Part shown: in pieces, positions 32,440 to 41,283 of the stretch
Numbering within the stretch: the stretch's first letter is position 1
Layout: the number at the start of each line of letters is the position of its first letter
Assembly: GCA_028287135.1 (NCBI GenBank)
Contig: JAQBQE010000036.1
Span: forward strand, 1 to 64,000
Direction of reading: 5' to 3'
Length of the DNA: 64,000 nt
Origin: Myxococcales bacterium
Lineage (GTDB): Bacteria; Myxococcota_A; Polyangia; Haliangiales; Haliangiaceae
Made by a program: the position numbers and the translations under genes
Notes under the pieces: model-generated
The model's input: the letters and a program-made list of their open reading frames with translations, nothing else
Databases searched by the model: none
Told to the model about the DNA's origin: nothing

Positions 32440-34220
32440 CCGAGGTACAGAACGAGTCGATCGGCGTGGCGCGTGATTCCCACGAAGTCCACGTCTGTTT
32501 GGAGATCCGCGGATGTCCGAACTGCCGCTGCCGAGACATCGGGTGCCAGACGTCGGACTACTGGCGCGACGAGCACGACCGACAAGTCGCGTGCTTCGAC
32601 CTGGTGTGCCCTGGGTGCGGGAACGAGCGACGGATCGAATTTTTCCGGCACTCGGAGTACGACAGCACGAAGCCTGACGGTCATCTCGGCGGTCCTGAAC
32701 CGTCGATGTTGATCGAGCCCCACGAGCTCGTGATCGAGCTGCTGTACGACTTCGCGGGGATTGCAGAGGCGCTAGCGGTCGTCCCGCCCCCGAAGGGATG
32801 GGGACACTTGCTCCAGGTGGCTGAGGAGTGTCTGAACGAGCTGCGGAAGTTCTTCCCCGAGGGCGCCGACGAGATTCCGCTCGAGTACTTCCGCACCGAT
32901 GCCGCGAAGGCGGCGCGCGCCGCGCACCCGGAGTGGTTCCGGGTGTCGTATCTCGAGGAGCAGGAGCAGCGATTCAAGGAGCTGTGGGAGGCGGGGCAGC
33001 GTGAGGTCGCACGCCGCGACGCTGCGGGTGAGACGTCCCAGGAACCGCTTCCTCCACTTGTCGCCCCGCTCAGTCCAGCTTCGGTCACGCTTCACGCAGC
33101 CTGGCTCGCGGACAAGGAGGGCGGCCAGCGTCTCGAGGTCAAGGGCATCGACGCGACCGGCAAGCGGCTCTCGGCGATCGATCTGACGGGCGCGACGTTC
33201 GAGGACGTGACCCTGGATCGCGCGGACCTGTCCTATACGCATCTGCATGGCGCGACGCTGACGGACGTCCGTGCGAGGGGCGCGGGGTTCGCGAGCACGA
33301 TGCTTGCCGGAACGACGATGATGCGCTGCGACTTCACCGCTGCCGGCATGCCGATCGCGAAGCTCGGCGACGCCACGATCGAGGACTGCCTGTTCACGGG
33401 CGCGAACCTCGAGCGCACGACGTGGTACCGGTCGACGGTCTCGCGGACGTCGTTTGCGGATTGCGTGATGCACGACGTCGGAGTCGACAAGGCGGTGTTC
33501 ACCGACTGTGATTTTCGGGGCGCGGACCTCGGTATCGTGAAGGAAGGTCTGCTCGGGACGACCATGGACGCCGAGTTCATTCGGTGCGATCTCCGCGACA
33601 CGAACTGGCAAGGCCGCGAGCTGTTCCGCGTGCGGTTCATCGAGTGCAAGCTCGCCGGCACACGCGGGACCCCGCAGCCCGAGAAGACCGTGATCGAGCG
33701 ACCGGATCTGTCACCGAAGGGCGATGGCAGCACCATTGGGACCGATCGCGACGTGTTCGCATTGTGGAGGTTTGACCCGGACGCGCCACCGCCCGCGCCG
33801 CCGCCACCGACGCATCGCGAGCTCGTGTACGACCTGACCGATGACGAGGGCGACTACCTCGAGGACTTCCTGAAGGTCAAAGGCTTCTCGGTGGTCAAGC
33901 GGATGTTCCGCCGCGGGACCGAGCTGCGGTTCGAGCTGCGGACGTGGGAGCCGCTCTCCGAGCCGATCGCGCCGCTGATCGAGACGCAGCTCGCGAAGTA
34001 TCGATACGTGCAGGACCGCCGGCGTGCCGAACCTGACCTGTACGTGAATCCCGATGGGAGCACCAAGCACTACGCGCAGCTGGTCGCCGAGGATGCGATC
34101 GCGCGCTCGATCGATAGCGGGGAGACCGTCGACCAGCTGGTAGCGCGTCTCGTCGGCCTCGGCTTCACGCCTGAACAGGCGCAGGAGGCGATCATCGACC
34201 CGTCGAAGGCGCGGCGGTGA
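32436..34220 (+). CDS. zinc-ribbon plus pentapeptide-repeat protein, coupled to the upstream gene
   Basis: N-terminal CPNCRCRDIGC...CPGCGNER; pentapeptide-like ATFEDVTLDRADLSYTHLHGATLTDV...; 4-bp overlap with upstream CDS. Confidence 0.75.
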   Translation: MTEVQNESIGVARDSHEVHVCLEIRGCPNCRCRDIGCQTSDYWRDEHDRQVACFDLVCPGCGNERRIEFFRHSEYDSTKPDGHLGGPEPSMLIEPHELVIELLYDFAGIAEALAVVPPPKGWGHLLQVAEECLNELRKFFPEGADEIPLEYFRTDAAKAARAAHPEWFRVSYLEEQEQRFKELWEAGQREVARRDAAGETSQEPLPPLVAPLSPASVTLHAAWLADKEGGQRLEVKGIDATGKRLSAIDLTGATFEDVTLDRADLSYTHLHGATLTDVRARGAGFASTMLAGTTMMRCDFTAAGMPIAKLGDATIEDCLFTGANLERTTWYRSTVSRTSFADCVMHDVGVDKAVFTDCDFRGADLGIVKEGLLGTTMDAEFIRCDLRDTNWQGRELFRVRFIECKLAGTRGTPQPEKTVIERPDLSPKGDGSTIGTDRDVFALWRFDPDAPPPAPPPPTHRELVYDLTDDEGDYLEDFLKVKGFSVVKRMFRRGTELRFELRTWEPLSEPIAPLIETQLAKYRYVQDRRRAEPDLYVNPDGSTKHYAQLVAEDAIARSIDSGETVDQLVARLVGLGFTPEQAQEAIIDPSKARR

Positions 34221-34226
34221 GAGTGG

Positions 34227-34655
34227 CTACGGCGTGAGCTTGCGCGCGAGCACGATCGCCCGCGATGGTCGCTGATACGGATCGGCCATCTCGAGCACGA
34301 GCTCCCATCCGAGCGCCTGACCGGTGCGCGCTGCATCGGCGGCGGGGCCTGCGTGATGACGGTTGAGCCCGAGCTCGACGCGCTCACCGTCGCGTTCGAC
34401 GATCAAGTTGGCTGCCGACAGATTCTGGCCATCGGTCATGTGCGCGTACACCACGTGGTTGATGTCGATCGTCGTGCCGTCCGGCAAGCTCGCCGGCGTG
34501 CCCTCGGTGATCTCGAGCTTGATCTGAGATGCCGCGATGCTCGACGACCGCTTCACGTTGGACCCGGCGGGCTCTCGTGGCGGCGGCGGCTCCGCGGGGG
34601 ACGAGCCACTCCAGCAACCGCCGATCAGGATCACCGCGAGCAACACGCGCTTCAT
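34227..34655 (-). CDS. putative lipoprotein, hypothetical
   Basis: MKRVLLAVILIGGCWSGSSP lipobox. Confidence 0.6.
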   Translation of the reverse strand: MKRVLLAVILIGGCWSGSSPAEPPPPREPAGSNVKRSSSIAASQIKLEITEGTPASLPDGTTIDINHVVYAHMTDGQNLSAANLIVERDGERVELGLNRHHAGPAADAARTGQALGWELVLEMADPYQRPSRAIVLARKLTP

Positions 34656-34864
34656 CCACTCACAGTAGCAGGCCGTCGCAGCGCGATCGCGCACGGAGCG
34701 ATGCGCGGTGCACGAACTGCGCACGGTGCTGGGCAGGATGCGCAGCGCGTTGCATCTCGTCGAGATCATGCGGTCCGGCGTCCGGACGTTTGATGTGTGC
34801 CGCGTTCACTTCACGCTTGTTTCGTCGACGAGCGAATCAGTACGGTGCGCGCGAGGGAAATGAC

Positions 34865-36724
34865 ATGACGCGAACGTTTCGACAGGTCGTACTGGGTGCG
34901 GTCGTGATCGCTGCTGTGGGTTGCGGGCCCGGAGCGCGAAGCGGTGGAGGTGACGACGTTGGCGGTGGCGACGACGGTCCGGGGACGTGCCCGGTGTGCA
35001 GCGACGACAAGTCTGCCGTCGTCGACTGCGACGGCAACGCGGTCGCGTGTCCGCTCGATCAGCAGTGCAACGCCGGCATGTGCATGAACGCGTGCGAGGC
35101 CGCCGAGAAGAATCACTCGTCGGTCGGTTGTGACTACTACGCGGTCGACATGGATGCCGCGCAGGGCCCGCCGATGGATGCGTGCTTCACGGTGTTCGTC
35201 GCGAACACGTCGCCCGCGCAGGTCCACATCGATGTCGAGTGGAACGGCCTGGCCCTCAACCTCGCGCAGTTCGCGAAGCTCCCCGTCGGCGCGGGGCAGA
35301 ACATCACGTATGCGCCCTTCGATCCGGTCGCGGGGCTCGCGCCGGGCAAGGTCGCGATCCTGTTCCTCGCGTACGCGCCGGGTGGCGGCGGTCCGCTGAT
35401 GCCGAACGTCAACTGTCCCGTACCCGCCGCGATCGGCACCGACGCACAGATCAGCGGCAACGGCTTTGGCAAGGCGTTCCACATCACGACCGATCTTCCG
35501 GTCGTCGCGTATCAGATGCTGCCGTTCGGTGGCGGGCGTGCTGCGGCGACCGGCGCATCGCTGCTGCTGCCGACCAGTGCGTGGGGCACGCAGTACGTTG
35601 CCGTCAGTGCCTACGATCCGCCGGCGGGCAGCCAGCCGCCGATCCAGGTCGCGCAGGGCCCGTCGTACAACATCGTCGCCAAGGAGGACGGCACCAACGT
35701 CACGATCCGGCCGAACCAGGCGATCATCGGCGGTGGCGGCCTGATGTCGGGCACCGCGAACGCGCCGTACTCGGTCACCCTCGACAAGGGTCAGTACGCG
35801 CAGATCACGCAGCTCAACGGTCTGTCGGGGAGCCCGGTCACCTCCGACAAGCCGATCGGCATGTTCGGTGGGCACCAGATCATGTCGATCGATCGCTGCT
35901 GCGGTGATCACGGCGAGCAGATGCTCGCGCCCGTGCGCGCGCTCGGCTACGAGTACGTCGCGGCGCCGCACGCCGATCGTCGCGCGCCCGGCGAGGCGCG
36001 GATCTACCGGCTGTTCGGCGCGGTCAACGAGACCCACCTCGTGTACGACCCGCCGGGCATCGGGCCGCCGGTCCTCAACGCCGGCGCGTTCCACGAGATC
36101 CGCAGCGCGACGCCGTTCACCGTGCGCAGCCAGGGCTCGACGCATCCGTTTTCGATGTTCACGTACATGAGCGGCGCCGGCGATCAGGGCGAGGGCGGGC
36201 AGGGCGATGCCGACTTCGTGCGGCTCGTACCGCCCGAGCAGTTCCTCAAGCACTACGTGTTCTTCACCGACCCGACCTATCCGTTCACCACGCTGACCGT
36301 CGTGCGCAAGGCGAACAACGGCGCGTTCGAGGACGTCACGCTCGACTGCATGGGTGGCCCGATCACCGGCTGGACCCCGGTCGGCACCGACGGCCAGTAC
36401 GAGATCACGTTCGTGAAGACCGTCGATCACTTCACCGGCATGAACGGCTGCAACAACGGCGTCCAGGTCATGAACAGCCAGGGCGGCTTCGGCGTCTGGG
36501 TCTGGGGCTGGGGCAGCGAGGACACCTCGACCGGCTGGGTCAGCTACGGCTATCCCGCGGGCGAAGGCGTGCTGCCGATCAACGACGTCGTGATCTTCAA
36601 GGAGGAGCCGCTGCCGCCCCCGGCGATCTTCACGCCGGCCGACGAGGTCGGTGACGTCTGGATCGACGAGCTCTCGCCGCGCGCGACCTGGTGGACGAAC
36701 GCGCCGGATCTGCTCCGCGACTAG
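34865..36724 (+). CDS. IgGFc-binding-like lipoprotein
   Basis: Lipobox VVIAAVGCGPG; FHITTDLPVVAYQMLPFGGG...SLLLPTSAWGTQYVAVSAYDP...SDKPIGMFGGHQ. Confidence 0.8.
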   Translation: MTRTFRQVVLGAVVIAAVGCGPGARSGGGDDVGGGDDGPGTCPVCSDDKSAVVDCDGNAVACPLDQQCNAGMCMNACEAAEKNHSSVGCDYYAVDMDAAQGPPMDACFTVFVANTSPAQVHIDVEWNGLALNLAQFAKLPVGAGQNITYAPFDPVAGLAPGKVAILFLAYAPGGGGPLMPNVNCPVPAAIGTDAQISGNGFGKAFHITTDLPVVAYQMLPFGGGRAAATGASLLLPTSAWGTQYVAVSAYDPPAGSQPPIQVAQGPSYNIVAKEDGTNVTIRPNQAIIGGGGLMSGTANAPYSVTLDKGQYAQITQLNGLSGSPVTSDKPIGMFGGHQIMSIDRCCGDHGEQMLAPVRALGYEYVAAPHADRRAPGEARIYRLFGAVNETHLVYDPPGIGPPVLNAGAFHEIRSATPFTVRSQGSTHPFSMFTYMSGAGDQGEGGQGDADFVRLVPPEQFLKHYVFFTDPTYPFTTLTVVRKANNGAFEDVTLDCMGGPITGWTPVGTDGQYEITFVKTVDHFTGMNGCNNGVQVMNSQGGFGVWVWGWGSEDTSTGWVSYGYPAGEGVLPINDVVIFKEEPLPPPAIFTPADEVGDVWIDELSPRATWWTNAPDLLRD

Positions 36725-36795
36725 CCGGACACGCCAACCGTGTGATCGCAGCAGCTTCGGAGTAGGGGGCAGGCGCACGTTCCGCAAGTTCGGAC

Positions 36796-38649
36796 ATGGC
36801 AGTGCACGTAGTGTCGGACCCGCCGCTTGTGACTGCCGCGGGCGCAGGCGACGCTGGGGCCATGGACGACGACGACACGTCTCGGGCATCGGTGCGGTGG
36901 ATGACGCCGCCCGAACGCGTGAGCACGGTGGGGATCGAGGAGATCGTGGTGCCGGGGCAGCGCTACCAGCTGGGCGACATGCTCGGGCGCGGCGGGATGG
37001 GCGAAGTGTTCGACGCCGAGGACAAGCAGATCGGTCGCGGCGTGGCGATCAAGCGGCTGCGGTCCGAGGCGCCGAGCGAGAAGCAGATCGCGCGGTTCAT
37101 GCGCGAGGCCCGGATCCAGGGGCGGCTCGAGCACCCGGCGATCGTGCCGGTCCACGAGCTCGGTCGCGATGCCGATGGCCGGCCGTACTTCGCGATGAAG
37201 AAGCTGGCGGGCACCACGCTGGCGGACATCCTCAAGCTCGGCGACGGTCGCGATGCGAAGTATCCCCGCCAGCGCCTGCTCCGTGCGCTCGCGGACGTCT
37301 GCCTGGCCGTCGAGCTCGCGCACACCCGCGGGTTCGTTCATCGCGATCTCAAGCCCGACAACATCATGCTCGGCGACTTCGGCGAGACCTACGTGCTCGA
37401 CTGGGGTGTCGCCAAGGTCAACGGCGAGGATGACACCACCGATGCGTCGAGCGTCGACGAGGGCGCATCGACGCTGGTGACCGCGGCGGGCGCACTGGTC
37501 GGCACGCCGGGCTACATGGCACCCGAGCAGGTCCACGGTGTGCGCGACATCGACGGGCGCGCCGACGTCTACGCGCTCGGCAGCGTGCTGTTCGAGATCC
37601 TGGCCGGCGAGCGGCTGCACGCGACCGGCAAGTCCGCGGCCATGTCGACCACGGTCGCCGGCATCCCGAGCCGACCGTCGCTGCGCCGCCCCGACGCCGA
37701 GATCCCACCGGAGCTCGACGAGCTGACGGCCGCCGCGCTCCACGTCGATCGCGAGGCACGGATCGCGACCGCACGTGCGCTCGGCGAGCGGATCCAGAAG
37801 TACCTCGACGGCGATCGCGATCTCGCGCTCCGTCGATCGCTCGCCAAGGAGCACCTCGACCACGCGACCGTCGCGTTCGCGGGCGGCGATCGGAGCAGGG
37901 CGATGCGCGAGGCGGGCAGGGCGCTCGCCCTCGATCCCACGCTGCATGCCGCCGGCGAGCTGATCACGCGGATGATGCTCGAGCCTCCGAAGATCCTGCC
38001 GCCCGAGGTCAAGAAGGCGTTCGATCACGAGAGTGCGGACGTCGTGCGACGGACCACCACCGTGGGTGCGATCGCGAGCGCGACGTACCTGGGGTTCGTG
38101 CCGTTGCTCGCGATCGTCGGCAACGCGACTGCGCTCCAGCTCGCGATCATCACGTTCGCCGCCGGCGCCTCGGTCGTGATGCTGCTGTGGATGCGCCGGC
38201 CCGGCACCAAGTTCATCACGCCCGCCCTGATCGCTGCGCAGCTCCTGCTGCTCGTCCTGATCACGCGGCTGTTCTCGCCGTTCTTCCTCGGCCCCGGCCT
38301 CGCGGCCGTCACCGCGATCGGCTTCATGACCGGACCGCAATATGCGAAGCGGCAGGCGAGCTGGGTGTTTGTGGTCACCGCGCTTTCCGTGATCGGTCCC
38401 TGGCTCCTCGAGCAGGCCGGCCTCGTCGCCTCGACGATCACCGTGTTCTCCGGTGGCCTGACCGTCCACAGCTCGCTGGTCCAGTCCGAGAGCTCGTTCT
38501 ACATCGTGATGATCGCGTACACGCTGACCCTGATCTTCTCGGGCGTCCTGCTGACCCGGGGCCTGCGACTCGCCGAGCGCCACGCGCGCCAGCACATGCA
38601 CCTGCAGGCCTGGCAGCTCAGCCAGCTCGTCGCGCGCCAGGCGGACTAG
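36796..38649 (+). CDS. Ser/Thr protein kinase with C-terminal multi-pass membrane region
   Basis: LGDMLGRGGMGEVF, VAIKRL, HRDLKPDN, APEQ; several C-terminal hydrophobic helices. Start may be 36862. Confidence 0.88.
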   Translation: MAVHVVSDPPLVTAAGAGDAGAMDDDDTSRASVRWMTPPERVSTVGIEEIVVPGQRYQLGDMLGRGGMGEVFDAEDKQIGRGVAIKRLRSEAPSEKQIARFMREARIQGRLEHPAIVPVHELGRDADGRPYFAMKKLAGTTLADILKLGDGRDAKYPRQRLLRALADVCLAVELAHTRGFVHRDLKPDNIMLGDFGETYVLDWGVAKVNGEDDTTDASSVDEGASTLVTAAGALVGTPGYMAPEQVHGVRDIDGRADVYALGSVLFEILAGERLHATGKSAAMSTTVAGIPSRPSLRRPDAEIPPELDELTAAALHVDREARIATARALGERIQKYLDGDRDLALRRSLAKEHLDHATVAFAGGDRSRAMREAGRALALDPTLHAAGELITRMMLEPPKILPPEVKKAFDHESADVVRRTTTVGAIASATYLGFVPLLAIVGNATALQLAIITFAAGASVVMLLWMRRPGTKFITPALIAAQLLLLVLITRLFSPFFLGPGLAAVTAIGFMTGPQYAKRQASWVFVVTALSVIGPWLLEQAGLVASTITVFSGGLTVHSSLVQSESSFYIVMIAYTLTLIFSGVLLTRGLRLAERHARQHMHLQAWQLSQLVARQAD

Positions 38650-38798
38650 GAGCGAGGGACGCTTTCCACGTTCTCAACTCTCGATCCGCAAGACGGCGAG
38701 ATCACGGACGAGGCCGGGGACGGTCTCCACTTTTTCCGCGGTTCGCTGTGGCGACGCTCGACGTTGGAGTCGCTCCCACATGCGGCCTGTAGTTCGGG
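38650..38798 (+). repeat. 149-bp tandem repeat unit 1
   Basis: gagcgagggacgctttccacgttctcaactctcgatccgcaagacggcgagatcacgg... directly repeated at 38799. Confidence 0.95.
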
Positions 38799-38947
38799 GA
38801 GCGAGGGACGCTTTCCACGTTCTCAACTCTCGATCCGCAAGACGGCGAGATCACGGACGAGGCCGGGGACGGTCTCCACTTTCTCCGCGGTTCGCTGTGG
38901 CGACGCTCGACGTTGGAGTCGCTCCCTCGTGCGGCATGTAGTTCGGG
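38799..38947 (+). repeat. 149-bp tandem repeat unit 2
   Basis: Near-identical to unit 1 with a few substitutions near its 3' end. Confidence 0.95.
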
Positions 38948-38999
38948 GCGTCCGCGCAACCTGGGCCTCCCTGGTTCCGCGAGACCCTCGTTGCTCTCG

Positions 39000-39081
39000 A
39001 GACAGTGGAGACCGTCCCTTTCTCACTCAATCGTTGCGCGGGGTTGGCGCGCGAGAGTTGAGAGAGTGGAAAGCGTCCCTA
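39000..39081 (-). repeat. inverted partial copies of the 149-bp unit sub-motifs
   Basis: agtggagaccgtccc and cgagagttgagagagtggaaagcgtccct are reverse complements of motifs in both 149-bp units (15/15 and 27/29). Confidence 0.85.
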
Positions 39082-39639
39082 GGCGGCTTCGCGGTTGCTC
39101 GGGGCGTCGACGGTGGTGACGAGCGCCGAGGTGCTGACGACGGTGTTCGGGGTGGCTTCGCCGGTGAGGGCGGCGAGGCGCGCGAAGTGGGCGCGATGGA
39201 AGATCGCGGGGAGGCCGGGGGAGCTGGCGTGGTAGCTCGCGAGACCGCCGGCCGAGACGCTGAGGGTGCGGGACGCTGCGATCTCGTGGGAGTCGGCGAA
39301 CGCGGCGAGGAGGTTCTCGACGTGCGCGGTGGTGAGCAGCGGATCGCCGGTGAGCAGCGGCTCGTCGCAGCTGGTGAGCAGGAGGCCGTCGCAGCCGGTG
39401 CGCAGGGCCCAGGCGACGGCGCAGCGGATGGCGGAAGAGGGGCCGTCGGCCCAGAGGACGTTGGTGACGATCGCAACCGGCAGGCCGGTCATCGCGGGTG
39501 CGATCGAGCCGGCATTGGCGCCGAGCACGACCGCGACGCGTTCGCACGAGGCCGCGCAGATCTGCGTGGCGAGGGCGCGGAGCTGTGGCGGCGTCGATGT
39601 TCCGGTGGCGAGGAGCGCGGCAACGACGCGCGGCCTCAC
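39079..39639 (-). CDS. MobA-like nucleotidyltransferase family protein
   Basis: GTG start overlapping the upstream stop by 4 bp; VAALLATG...VVLGANAGSI...LLLTSCDEPLLT...GLPAIFHRAHFARLAALTGE. Confidence 0.75.
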   Translation of the reverse strand: MRPRVVAALLATGTSTPPQLRALATQICAASCERVAVVLGANAGSIAPAMTGLPVAIVTNVLWADGPSSAIRCAVAWALRTGCDGLLLTSCDEPLLTGDPLLTTAHVENLLAAFADSHEIAASRTLSVSAGGLASYHASSPGLPAIFHRAHFARLAALTGEATPNTVVSTSALVTTVDAPSNREAA

Positions 39640-40778
39640 AGGGCAGCCACCGCCGCGAAGATCGCCGAGGGGCGGCTCGCCACCGGACGCTCGTGATGCG
39701 GCGTGATCTGCTCGCGCATCCGCGGGGTGGCGATCGCGGCCTGTCCCTGCGCGATCATCGCGAGTGCGAGCTCCTGCGGGGTCTCGCCCTGATCGACCGC
39801 GTGGATCCGGGCGTCGTCGTCGAGATGCAGGTCCGTCAGCATCTTGAGCGCGCGGGTCTTGGGCCCGAGCACCGCGATGTGGCGGACGCTGGTGCCGAGC
39901 AGCATGCCGAGATGGCCACGCTCGAGCGCGATGTCGTGACCGATGACGACCGCGAGCGCGCGATCCGCCTCGTTGATCCGCGCGGCGATCTCGGCCGGCG
40001 AGCCGACGAGGATCTCGTCCGCGGTGGCGAACCGGTCGCGCAGCGAGAACCGGGGCTCGGTCGCGCAGATCACGACCTCCCAGCCGACCTGGTGCGCGAG
40101 CTGCGCGACCGGGACCGCATCGTGGCCGGCGCCGAACACGAACAGCCGCGGCGGCGGAGCGATCGACTCGATCAGCACGTCGATCGATCCCTGCGGCGTG
40201 GCATAGGTCCGGTTCGCCGAGACGCCGGTCTCGAGCACGATCCGGAGGTCGGCTTCCATCGAGCCCTGCACCGTCGGATCGATCGCCCCGGACTCGATTT
40301 CCAGCTCGCCGCCTGCGATCAGGCCGAGCCGCGCACCGACGCGAACGCCTGCATGCTCGGAGCGGAACACCGTGATCACGGCGCCGCGCTTCTGCGTCTT
40401 GTAGCAACGCGCCGCGAGCTCGAGCGCATCGATCCGGCCGGCCATCCCGGCACGCTCGAGCAGCACCTCGACGGCGCCGTCGCAGCCAAGACCGAACGCC
40501 GAGCGCAGGTCCTCGTCGACCGTGGACGTCGGATCCGCGGCGTCGTAGCGCACGATCACCGGCGCTTCCTTGGTCCGCGTCCAGCCGGTGTTCGAGATGT
40601 CACCCTCGAGCACACCGCCGGTCACCGTGCCGGCGACCCAGCGAAACCGGGTCAGCAACATGCGCGCGCCCGGGCGCCGGTACGCGCCGCCCTGGGTCGA
40701 GACGACGGTGGCAACCAGGTACGGCTCGCCATGACGACGCAACCGCGCAGCCGCCTCGATGATCGATCGCTCGGTCAT
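39636..40778 (-). CDS. XdhC family protein
   Basis: RRHGEPYLVATVVSTQGGAYRRPGARMLL...GTVTGGVLEGDI...LGCDGAVEVLLE...LFVFGAGHDAVPVAQLAHQVGWEVVIC. Confidence 0.9.
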   Translation of the reverse strand: MTERSIIEAAARLRRHGEPYLVATVVSTQGGAYRRPGARMLLTRFRWVAGTVTGGVLEGDISNTGWTRTKEAPVIVRYDAADPTSTVDEDLRSAFGLGCDGAVEVLLERAGMAGRIDALELAARCYKTQKRGAVITVFRSEHAGVRVGARLGLIAGGELEIESGAIDPTVQGSMEADLRIVLETGVSANRTYATPQGSIDVLIESIAPPPRLFVFGAGHDAVPVAQLAHQVGWEVVICATEPRFSLRDRFATADEILVGSPAEIAARINEADRALAVVIGHDIALERGHLGMLLGTSVRHIAVLGPKTRALKMLTDLHLDDDARIHAVDQGETPQELALAMIAQGQAAIATPRMREQITPHHERPVASRPSAIFAAVAAL

Positions 40779-41254
40779 ACACGACTCCTGTAGGACGTGA
40801 CGGAAGAGGTCTCGGGACGCCACGACACCGACGGCGTCGCAGCGATGTTGGAATTTGCGCTCGCCGCAGACGCGACCACCAGCCGCCGCCGGATCAGCAG
40901 CTCGGCCGCGGCATCGAGTGCCTCGGCCAGGTTCTGCGCGGTGTGACCGACGCGAACCGCCGCGCCGCCGCAGATCACGAACACGGCATCGCCGCCGCTG
41001 CGCGCCGCGTACAGCGTGGCGGCGGTGGCGATGTCGCCCGCGAGCCGGTCGGTGTACGCGCCGAAGTCTTCATCATCCGCACGAAACGACCACACACCAC
41101 GCTCGCCGAGGACGATCAGCTCGGTGCCGAGGCTGCGAACGCGCTCGCGAATCGCCTGCATACACTTCGCGTCGAGCGAATCGACCGACCAGCTACGTGC
41201 AAAGCAGAGGACGCGAGCGTCGTCTGCCGAGAACAGAACAGGGGAGGTCATCAT
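40775..41254 (-). CDS. hypothetical protein, first gene of XdhC operon
   Basis: 160-aa ORF with ATGA overlap to the xdhC-like start. Confidence 0.55.
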   Translation of the reverse strand: MMTSPVLFSADDARVLCFARSWSVDSLDAKCMQAIRERVRSLGTELIVLGERGVWSFRADDEDFGAYTDRLAGDIATAATLYAARSGGDAVFVICGGAAVRVGHTAQNLAEALDAAAELLIRRRLVVASAASANSNIAATPSVSWRPETSSVTSYRSRV

Positions 41255-41283
41255 GGGCGTTCCGCGGGGATGACGAGCTGGGG

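Noticed and set aside
39640-40407. Upstream part of ORF 39079..40407 as part of the MobA-like protein
   Set aside because: Off-frame reading of xdhC; a GTG at 39639 overlapping the xdhC stop gives a natural start.
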